Origin: Rhodoluna sp.
Lineage (GTDB): Bacteria > Actinomycetota > Actinomycetes > Actinomycetales > Microbacteriaceae
DNA: 5,231 bases
Assembly: GCA_016462375.1 (NCBI GenBank)
Contig: JAEMTJ010000051.1
Span: forward strand, 1 to 5,231
Direction: 5' to 3'
The position numbers and the translations under genes are program-made. This document shows, piece by piece, positions 1 to 5,231 of the stretch. The number at the start of each line of letters is the position of its first letter. Position 1 is the first letter of the stretch. The notes beneath the pieces were generated by a model that did no database searches, had not been told where the DNA came from, and saw nothing but the letters and a program-made list of their open reading frames with translations.

Positions 1-797
1 GCTTCAAAGATGAACCAGATGCCACCAAGAACTGCAGCTGCTGTGTATACAAGACCCATTGGATGAATTGGGATCAGCAAGAAAGTGCTTGCCACCATCG
101 CGTAGCTGTAGATCACAATTTCTAAGGCAACGCGGTTGGGATTTGCAACCACTGGAAGCATCGGAACTCCAGCGGCTTGGTAGTCATCTTTGTATTTAAT
201 TGACAGTGGCCAATAGTGCGGTGGGGTCCACAAGAAGATAATCAGGAACAGCACTGCTGCTGACCAAGTCAAAGTGTTAGTTACCGAACTGAAACCGATT
301 AGCACAGGCATGGCTCCAGCAGCTCCTCCCCAGACGATATTCTGAGAAGTTCTGCGCTTTAGCAGCAACGTGTAGACAAAGATGTAGAAGAGTTCAGCGC
401 TAAGGGCAAGGCCAGCACTCAGTAAATTAACGAAAAATCCAAGCCAAAGCACTGAGATAACACCCAAGATGGCCGCAAAAACCTTTGCCTGACCGATTGT
501 AAGCAATCCGGTAACTAGCGGTCTGTTCTTAGTCCTACCCATGATTTTGTCGATATCTGCATCAATTATGCAGTTGAATGCATTCGCTGAGCCGGCACTC
601 ATCGCTCCACCGATTAGGGTTGCCAGCACTAACCAGAAGCTTGGAAGGCCTTTTTGAGCCAAAATCATCACAGGAACAGTCGTGATCAGTAGTAATTCGA
701 TTACCCGAGGCTTGGTTAGCGCCAAATAGGCCTTAGCCCGAGCCAAGCCGCTAGCCGTCGGTAGGGCGGTTTCTGGGGCTTTATTTTGGGGGCTCAT
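1..797 (-). CDS. ctaB: Protoheme IX farnesyltransferase (heme O synthase), C-terminus cut by window edge
   Basis: This is an integral membrane prenyltransferase of the UbiA superfamily (CtaB/Cox10 family). It transfers a farnesyl group from farnesyl diphosphate to protoheme IX to give heme O, needed for cytochrome oxidase assembly. I translated the minus strand from the ATG at 797-795; 265 complete codons are visible, against about 300 in the family. The N-terminus reads MSPQNKAPET, followed by the family block LTKPRVIELLL (residues 27-37). The first Asp-rich site, N75-x3-D79-x3-D83, ends in GRTKNRPL (87-94). KRRTSQNIVWGGAAGAMPV (147-165), WTPPHYWPLSIKYKDDY (190-206) and VPMLPVV (211-217) follow, with D204/D205 as the second Asp-rich site. 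Hydrophobic stretches near 33-47, 52-72, 103-122, 124-146, 152-170, 177-193, 224-245 and 250-266 are the likely membrane segments. A GAAGGG directly abuts the start codon, too close for an ideal ribosome binding site, but no better in-frame ATG exists upstream. The gene is divergent from tkt. Confidence 0.96.
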   Translation of the reverse strand, partial: MSPQNKAPETALPTASGLARAKAYLALTKPRVIELLLITTVPVMILAQKGLPSFWLVLATLIGGAMSAGSANAFNCIIDADIDKIMGRTKNRPLVTGLLTIGQAKVFAAILGVISVLWLGFFVNLLSAGLALSAELFYIFVYTLLLKRRTSQNIVWGGAAGAMPVLIGFSSVTNTLTWSAAVLFLIIFLWTPPHYWPLSIKYKDDYQAAGVPMLPVVANPNRVALEIVIYSYAMVASTFLLIPIHPMGLVYTAAAVLGGIWFIFE

Positions 798-888
798 CCC
801 TTCAAGTCTAAGCCAACAACGACCAACCGTTACATGTCCGTAATCAAATGCACTATCGGGTATAGACTTCAAACGCACCATTTCGAGT

Positions 889-908
889 CCAGAAACCATT
901 ATTTCTGG
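889..908. repeat. Perfect 7-bp inverted repeat with 6-bp spacer, possible operator or leader hairpin
   Basis: CCAGAAA (889-895) and TTTCTGG (902-908) are exact reverse complements separated by CCATTA. The symmetry does not extend outwards (T888 against C909) or inwards. It lies 76 bp upstream of the tkt start and 92 bp from the ctaB start. It could be a binding site for a dimeric regulator of either gene, or a small hairpin if it is transcribed as part of a tkt leader. The arms are AT-rich in their inner half, there is no trailing U-run, and the stem is short, so a terminator is unlikely. I do not recognise it as the site of a known regulator. Confidence 0.45.
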
Positions 909-969
909 CTATTTCTAGAGCAATACACAGGGCGATGAAGCAGAGCTGTGTTTTGATTTGCACATCGAT

Positions 970-975
970 AAGGAG
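970..975 (+). promoter_or_regulatory. Ribosome binding site deciding the TTG start of tkt
   Basis: AAGGAG at 970-975 is a near-consensus Shine-Dalgarno sequence ending 8 bases before the TTG codon at 984. No ATG or GTG lies in frame at a suitable distance, so this site is what fixes the unusual start codon. Confidence 0.88.
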
Positions 976-983
976 AAAGTCCA

Positions 984-3074
984 TTGTCACTAATTTGGGA
1001 TGAAGTTGATTCGAGAGCAGTAGACACTGCGAGAGTTCTAGCTGCTGATGCGGTTGAGAAGGTTGGAAACGGCCACCCTGGTACAGCTATTTCATTAGCT
1101 CCAGTTGCATACCTTTTATTTCAGAAGGTTTTGAATCACGACCCTAAAGACGAGCACTGGGTTGGTAGAGACAGATTTATCCTCAGTGTTGGGCACTCCT
1201 CCCTCACCCTGTACAACCAGCTGTACCTTGCTGGATTTGGTCTTGAGCTTGATGATCTAAAAGCACTAAGAACTTGGGGTTCTCTCACTCCTGGACACCC
1301 TGAATATGGCCACACCAAAGGTGTGGAAATCACAACAGGCCCGCTAGGTCAGGGTCTGGCATCTGCAACCGGCTTTGCTTACGCTGCAAGATACGAACGT
1401 GGACTATTTGACCCAGAGACACCGGAAGGTCAAAGCGCTTTCGACCACCGAATATACGTAATTGCCAGCGACGGTGACATGCAGGAAGGCATAACCAGCG
1501 AAGCCGCCTCCCTAGCTGGGCATCAACAGCTGGGCAATCTAGTAGTCATCTACGATTCCAACCAAATCTCCATTGAAGACGACACCAACATCGCCTTCAC
1601 TGAAGATCTCTCTGCACGTTATGACGCTTATGGTTGGCACACCCAAACCGTTGACTGGAAGAAGACCGGAAACTATCACGAAGACATTTCAGAGCTTTTC
1701 TCTGCTATCGAGAAAGCCAAGGCTGTAACGGACAAACCCTCACTTATTACTTTGCGCACCATCATTGGTTGGCCATCCCCTAAGAAACAGAACACTGGAA
1801 AGATTCACGGCTCAGCACTTGGTGCCGAAGAATTAGCCGGCCTAAAAACTGCTCTAGGTTTTGATCCAGATAAAACCTTCGAAGTTACCCCCGAAGTCAT
1901 CGAGCACACTCGCAATAACGCCGCGACTCGGGCAAGCGTTGCTAAAGCTCAATGGCAGGCAAAGTTTGATGTTTGGGCTGCCAAGAATCCTGAACGTAAA
2001 AATGTATTCGATCGTGTTCAGTCAGGCAAGACTCCTACCGAACTGGAATCCGCACTTCCTTCTTTTGAATCCGACACTGAGATCTCAACAAGATCAGCTA
2101 GCGGAAAAGTTATCAACGCTATTGCTAAGGTGATGCCTGAGCTTTGGGGTGGATCTGCAGACCTTGCGGAATCCAATAACACCACAATCGAAGGTGCTAA
2201 ATCTTTCATCCCAACTAAATGGTCTACTCACGCATGGTCAGGTGACCAGTATGGTCGTGTCCTGCACTTCGGTATTCGAGAGCACGCCATGGCAGCAATT
2301 TTGAACGGCATCGTTCTGCACGGCAAGACTCGCGTCTTCGGTGGAACATTCTTGATCTTCAGTGATTACATGCGACCAGCAGTTAGATTAGCTGCGCTGA
2401 TGAAAGCACCGTCCATTTTCGTTTGGACACACGACAGCGTAGCTCTTGGCGAAGATGGTCCAACTCATCAGCCAATTGAGCAACTGGCGACACTTAGAGC
2501 TATCCCAGGGCTAGATGTCATACGCCCAGGCGATGCCAATGAAGTTGCACAAGCATGGAAGACAATGCTTGAGCGTCGTGAAGGCCCTGCCGGTATTGCT
2601 CTGACTCGTCAGAACATTCCAGTGTTTAAGCGCGGTGAAGCAGATGAAACTGGTGCGGTATTTGCATCAGCAGAGCTAACCGCCAAAGGCGCCTATGTCT
2701 TAGTTGATGCTGCAAACGGCAAACCAGAGTTGATCCTAATTGCATCTGGATCTGAAGTGCAGCTTGCAGTTAATGCAAGAGTTGCTCTTGAATCCAAGGG
2801 AGTTGCTACCCGTGTTGTTTCTGCTCCGTGTCTTGAATGGTTTGAGGAACAGACCAAAGAATATAGAGAGTCAGTATTGCCAGCAGAAGTTACCGCGCGA
2901 GTGTCTGTTGAAGCTGGTTTGTCTCTAGGTTGGCAGAAGTATGTCGGTGGTAAAGGTGAAAGTGTTTCAATCGAACACTTTGGGGCATCCGCTGACTACA
3001 AGACCCTCTTTAGAGAGTTTGGCATCACTACAGAAGCAGTTGTTTTTGCTGCTGAAAAGTCCTTGAAGAACTAA
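984..3074 (+). CDS. tkt: Transketolase
   Basis: This cytoplasmic thiamine diphosphate enzyme moves two-carbon ketol units between ketose and aldose phosphates in the non-oxidative pentose phosphate pathway. The 696-aa length is normal. The start codon is TTG, supported by AAGGAG 8 bases upstream. The N-terminal cofactor-binding domain (about 1-330) has H31 in GNGHPG, GHSSLTLY (70-77), TPGHPEYGHTKG (102-113) and TTGPLGQG (117-124). The metal/diphosphate motif ASDGDMQEG (161-169) is followed by N193, with D163 and N193 as expected metal ligands. H275 matches the conserved substrate-region histidine. The pyrimidine-binding domain (about 365-540) has HFGIREHAM (428-436), where E433 is the catalytic glutamate, HDSVALGEDGPTHQP (483-497), and R542 in TRQNIP for phosphate binding. 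The C-terminal domain fills the rest. Residue roles are assigned by motif match to yeast transketolase. The closely spaced tal and pgi genes downstream indicate an operon. Confidence 0.98.
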   Translation: MSLIWDEVDSRAVDTARVLAADAVEKVGNGHPGTAISLAPVAYLLFQKVLNHDPKDEHWVGRDRFILSVGHSSLTLYNQLYLAGFGLELDDLKALRTWGSLTPGHPEYGHTKGVEITTGPLGQGLASATGFAYAARYERGLFDPETPEGQSAFDHRIYVIASDGDMQEGITSEAASLAGHQQLGNLVVIYDSNQISIEDDTNIAFTEDLSARYDAYGWHTQTVDWKKTGNYHEDISELFSAIEKAKAVTDKPSLITLRTIIGWPSPKKQNTGKIHGSALGAEELAGLKTALGFDPDKTFEVTPEVIEHTRNNAATRASVAKAQWQAKFDVWAAKNPERKNVFDRVQSGKTPTELESALPSFESDTEISTRSASGKVINAIAKVMPELWGGSADLAESNNTTIEGAKSFIPTKWSTHAWSGDQYGRVLHFGIREHAMAAILNGIVLHGKTRVFGGTFLIFSDYMRPAVRLAALMKAPSIFVWTHDSVALGEDGPTHQPIEQLATLRAIPGLDVIRPGDANEVAQAWKTMLERREGPAGIALTRQNIPVFKRGEADETGAVFASAELTAKGAYVLVDAANGKPELILIASGSEVQLAVNARVALESKGVATRVVSAPCLEWFEEQTKEYRESVLPAEVTARVSVEAGLSLGWQKYVGGKGESVSIEHFGASADYKTLFREFGITTEAVVFAAEKSLKN

Positions 3075-3075
3075 C

Positions 3076-3081
3076 AAAGGA
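3076..3081 (+). promoter_or_regulatory. Ribosome binding site of tal
   Basis: AAAGGA at 3076-3081 lies in the 14-bp gap after the tkt stop codon and ends 7 bases before the tal ATG. Its position so close to the tkt stop supports co-translation from one messenger. Confidence 0.75.
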
Positions 3082-3088
3082 AAACATT

Positions 3089-4195
3089 ATGAGTAACCCA
3101 CTTGAACAACTTGCCGCCAACGGAGTCAGCATTTGGCTCGATGATCTTTCTCGAACCCGAATTCAGTCAGGAGCACTAGCTTCTCTGATCGGCTCAAGAA
3201 GTGTTTCAGGTGTTACCACCAATCCAACAATCTTTGCCGGTTCAATTGGTAAAGGAGAGGGTTACTCAGAGCAGGTAAGTGAGCTAGCTCATGCCGGGGC
3301 AACTGCTGCTGAGGCAATTTTTGAAATTACTACCAAAGACGTTGCAGACGCCTGCGACGTATTCGCCGAAGTTTATTCAACCAGCAATGGTTTTGATGGT
3401 CGGGTTTCTATTGAAGTCGAACCAGGACTTGCTAATGAAACGGCTCAGACAGTAGTACAGGCCAAGGAACTATTTGCAAAAGTCAATCGCGAAAACGTAA
3501 TGATAAAAATTCCTGCAACTAAAGCGGGACTTGCTGCTATTACTGAAGTGATAGCAAATGGAATCAGCGTAAACGTCACTCTGATTTTCTCATTGCAAAG
3601 ATATCGCGAAGTTATTGCCGCTTACCAAGCAGGCATTGCTTTGGCTAAGTCAAGTGGTCACGATCTAAGCAAGATTCATTCTGTGGCTTCGTTCTTTGTT
3701 TCTCGAGTTGACACTGAGATTGACAAGAGATTGGTTGTCCTTGGGACTCCAGAGGCGATTGCATTGAAGAGCAAGGCCGCCCTTGCCAATGCCCGTCTTG
3801 CTTACGAAGTTTTCGAGCAAGAATTCACAACACCGGCCTGGGCTGAGCTCGCATCGGCGGGAGCTAACAGACAGCGTCCACTGATGGCATCCACTGGCGT
3901 GAAGGACCCTGCATTGAGCGATACTCTCTATGTGACCGAGTTAGTGGCTCCTGAATTGGTGAACACTATGCCGGAGAAGACAATGGAAGCTGTTTTCGAT
4001 CACGGGTTGGTTCCAGTGAACAGCATTCAGGCTCACTATCAAGATTCTCTCGATGTTTTGGCCGCAATCGAAGCACAAGGCATTAGCTACGACGAGGTGA
4101 CTGAACTTCTCGAAAATGAAGGCGTTGATAAGTTCATCGTGTCTTGGAATGAATTGGTGGCTTCAGTTGCTGCTGCATTGGAGAATGCAAAGTAA
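3089..4195 (+). CDS. tal: Transaldolase, long actinobacterial type
   Basis: This cytoplasmic class I aldolase-type enzyme transfers a dihydroxyacetone unit from sedoheptulose-7-phosphate to glyceraldehyde-3-phosphate, giving fructose-6-phosphate and erythrose-4-phosphate. The 368-aa length matches the actinobacterial/cyanobacterial subfamily rather than the roughly 316-aa TalB type. The single (beta/alpha)8 barrel shows WLDDLSR (16-22), GVTTNPTIF (41-49) with N45, GRVSIEV (104-110) with E109, and NVMIKIPATKAG (136-147). K140 in that last block is the expected Schiff-base lysine. NVTLIFS (162-168) with T164 and SFFVSRVD (201-208) with S201 and R206, the likely phosphate contacts, follow. STGVKDPALSDTLY (268-281) and NTMPEKTMEAV (292-302) are also family blocks. 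All catalytic positions known from E. coli TalB have a counterpart. The ATG follows AAAGGA, 14 bp after tkt, and the TAA stop shares its last base with the pgi start, so the three genes are probably co-transcribed. Confidence 0.98.
   Translation: MSNPLEQLAANGVSIWLDDLSRTRIQSGALASLIGSRSVSGVTTNPTIFAGSIGKGEGYSEQVSELAHAGATAAEAIFEITTKDVADACDVFAEVYSTSNGFDGRVSIEVEPGLANETAQTVVQAKELFAKVNRENVMIKIPATKAGLAAITEVIANGISVNVTLIFSLQRYREVIAAYQAGIALAKSSGHDLSKIHSVASFFVSRVDTEIDKRLVVLGTPEAIALKSKAALANARLAYEVFEQEFTTPAWAELASAGANRQRPLMASTGVKDPALSDTLYVTELVAPELVNTMPEKTMEAVFDHGLVPVNSIQAHYQDSLDVLAAIEAQGISYDEVTELLENEGVDKFIVSWNELVASVAAALENAK
4180..4183 (+). promoter_or_regulatory. Probable ribosome binding site of pgi inside the end of tal
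   Basis: GGAG at 4180-4183 lies within the last tal codons, 11 bases before the pgi ATG. The spacing is slightly long. With the TAATG stop-start overlap, pgi translation is likely coupled to termination of tal. Confidence 0.45.
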
Positions 4196-5231
4196 TGGCC
4201 CTAAACGTAGTTGCAACTGGCTCAGCAGAGATAGCTGTTGCTAACACAATTGAAAACTTGATTAGTAACAGGATTGCTAGCCGAATCGCTTCAAAGGATT
4301 ACACAATCTGGGGTAAAGATGCAGAGTCCGAATCCGCTATTCGGCTTGGTTGGGTTGGCTCAGCAGCAGACACCGCTCCCCTGATACCTGAAATCCTTGC
4401 TTTACGAGAGGATTTCAAGGCCCTCGGAGTTAGCCGCTTCGTTCTCTGTGGAATGGGTGGGTCTTCCCTAGCGCCAGAAGTTATCACAAAAAAATATGGA
4501 GTCGACCTAGTCGTGTTGGATTCCACAGAGCCGGAACAAGTTCTTTCAGTTGTGTCAGTTGACATCGAACGGACCGCAATTATTGTTTCATCAAAGTCTG
4601 GTTCAACCGTTGAGACTGACTCCCAGAAGCGGATTTTTGAACAATCCTTCACAATGGCGGGAATTGATAAGACGCAGAGAATCATCATTGTTACTGATCC
4701 GGGGTCACCTATGGAAGCCGCGGCGAAGGCCGATGGTTACCGTGTATTTACAGCAGACCCAAATGTTGGTGGCCGTTATTCAGCTCTAACCGCTTTCGGT
4801 CTAGTGCCTTCAGGTCTTGCTGGTGCAAACATAGCTGAACTTGTTGAGCAAGCTGTATCAGTTAGTGCTCTACTTGCTTCTGATGAAGCTACAAACCCGG
4901 CATTGATTCTCGGCGCTGCGATGGCCCGCACTCAAGGTTCAGTCGCAGCCAGAGATAAATTAGCCATTCTTGCCAACAACAGTTTGCCGGGTTTTGGTGA
5001 TTGGGCAGAGCAGTTGATTGCGGAATCAACAGGCAAAATTGATAAAGGCGTGCTTCCAGTTGTTCTAGAGGAAGATAGTTTTGAACTTACAGCTGCTCAG
5101 CAAGATGTCTTGATTGCGCAAGTTGGAGCAGAGGAGGTAGCTAACAAAGACGGTTTAGCAGTTTGGGGATCTCTTGGCGCACAGTTCTTACTTTGGGAAT
5201 ATGCCACTGTAATAGCAAGTTACCTGCTGGG
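4195..5231 (+). CDS. pgi: Glucose-6-phosphate isomerase, C-terminus cut by window edge
   Basis: This cytoplasmic enzyme interconverts glucose-6-phosphate and fructose-6-phosphate, linking glycolysis/gluconeogenesis to the pentose phosphate pathway. I translated it by hand: the frame stays open from the ATG at 4195 to the window end, giving 346 residues (the last codon incomplete), against roughly 500-550 in the family. Visible motifs are IWGKDAESESAIRLGWV (38-54), the first sugar-isomerase (SIS) phosphate loop CGMGGSSLAPEV (85-96), and SSKSGSTVET (132-141). The family signature NVGGRYSALTAFGLVP (190-205) contains R194, matching the catalytic arginine, and WAEQLIAESTGK (270-281) contains E277, the expected catalytic base. 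The distal histidine and lysine active-site positions lie beyond the edge. The start overlaps the tal stop codon by one base. The N-terminal block resembles the actinobacterial form usually encoded between tal and zwf. A bifunctional transaldolase/Pgi fusion is excluded because a TAA separates the two frames. Confidence 0.96.
   Translation, partial: MALNVVATGSAEIAVANTIENLISNRIASRIASKDYTIWGKDAESESAIRLGWVGSAADTAPLIPEILALREDFKALGVSRFVLCGMGGSSLAPEVITKKYGVDLVVLDSTEPEQVLSVVSVDIERTAIIVSSKSGSTVETDSQKRIFEQSFTMAGIDKTQRIIIVTDPGSPMEAAAKADGYRVFTADPNVGGRYSALTAFGLVPSGLAGANIAELVEQAVSVSALLASDEATNPALILGAAMARTQGSVAARDKLAILANNSLPGFGDWAEQLIAESTGKIDKGVLPVVLEEDSFELTAAQQDVLIAQVGAEEVANKDGLAVWGSLGAQFLLWEYATVIASYLL

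Larger units (their letters stand above)
798..983. promoter_or_regulatory. Divergent intergenic region between ctaB and tkt
   Basis: This 186-bp non-coding stretch must hold the promoters for ctaB (leftward) and for the tkt operon (rightward), because the two are transcribed away from each other. I could not pick out a convincing -35/-10 pair in either direction. The best -10-like element is TATAGA at 861-866 (TCTATA on the minus strand), with no good -35 partner on either strand. A weak leftward alternative is TTGAAG at 872-867 followed 17 bp later by ATTTGA. The region also contains a perfect inverted repeat (889-908) and two ATTTCT hexamers 10 bp apart (901-906 and 911-916). The regulatory role is inferred from gene orientation; the exact promoter positions are not determined. 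Confidence 0.6.

Noticed and set aside
861..866. TATAGA as a firm -10 box for tkt or, read as TCTATA, for ctaB
   Set aside because: No acceptable -35 hexamer lies 16-18 bp away on either strand, so it is mentioned only as the best weak candidate within the intergenic region.
889..908. The intergenic inverted repeat as a rho-independent terminator
   Set aside because: The 7-bp stem is AT-rich at its inner end and no T-run follows on either strand. It also lies between divergent starts, where no transcript would need to end.
947..964. TGTG (947-950) and CACA (961-964) around a 10-bp spacer, resembling a CRP/GlxR-type cAMP-receptor site upstream of tkt
   Set aside because: The known consensus has an 8-bp spacer between TGTG and CACA (TGTGA-N6-TCACA). 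Here the spacer is 10 bp and the flanking A and T positions do not match.
1861..2133. 90-codon open frame on the plus strand inside tkt, with other short frames at 1136-1333 (minus), 2018-2209 (minus), 2740-2928 (plus) and 4550-4789 (plus)
   Set aside because: All overlap conserved enzyme coding sequence in other frames, with no ribosome binding site or domain I could recognise.
3075..3088. A terminator or promoter between tkt and tal
   Set aside because: The gap is only 14 bp and is fully accounted for by the tal ribosome binding site.
4299..4688. 129-codon open frame on the minus strand inside pgi
   Set aside because: It lies wholly opposite a well-conserved pgi coding frame with catalytic motifs, shows no recognisable protein features and is a reading-frame shadow.

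Overview
The window holds four protein-coding genes of an ordinary bacterial chromosome and no mobile element, CRISPR array, RNA gene or clear foreign segment. Gene order and protein signatures point to an actinobacterium. The order is a heme O synthase gene (ctaB) divergent from a transketolase gene (tkt), followed by a long (about 370 aa) transaldolase fused in order to glucose-6-phosphate isomerase (pgi). Hand counts of several 60-base lines gave 38 to 52% G+C, low for the phylum. That composition, with the compact spacing, would fit a streamlined planktonic lineage such as freshwater or marine Microbacteriaceae (Luna-type) or Nanopelagicales. This placement is inference from composition and synteny, and no marker gene here settles it.

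Layout: bases 1-797, minus strand, carry ctaB, which starts at 797 and runs off the left edge, so its C-terminus is missing. Bases 798-983 are a 186-bp divergent intergenic region. It has no gene but contains a perfect 7-bp inverted repeat (889-908) and a strong Shine-Dalgarno sequence for tkt (970-975). tkt (984-3074) begins with TTG. tal (3089-4195) follows after 14 bp. pgi starts at 4195, sharing one base with the tal stop codon (TAATG), and runs off the right edge with 346 residues visible.

The three plus-strand genes form one apparent transcription unit for sugar-phosphate interconversion. Transketolase and transaldolase are the non-oxidative pentose phosphate enzymes, linking pentose phosphates with fructose-6-phosphate and glyceraldehyde-3-phosphate. 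Glucose-6-phosphate isomerase converts fructose-6-phosphate to glucose-6-phosphate, which can re-enter the oxidative branch. In many actinobacteria the run continues with zwf, opcA and pgl, so those are expected just beyond the right edge. ctaB serves a different process, making heme O for the terminal oxidase, and is adjacent but divergently transcribed.

I found no previously undescribed system here. The only part not explained by known genes is the short ctaB-tkt intergenic region with its palindrome.
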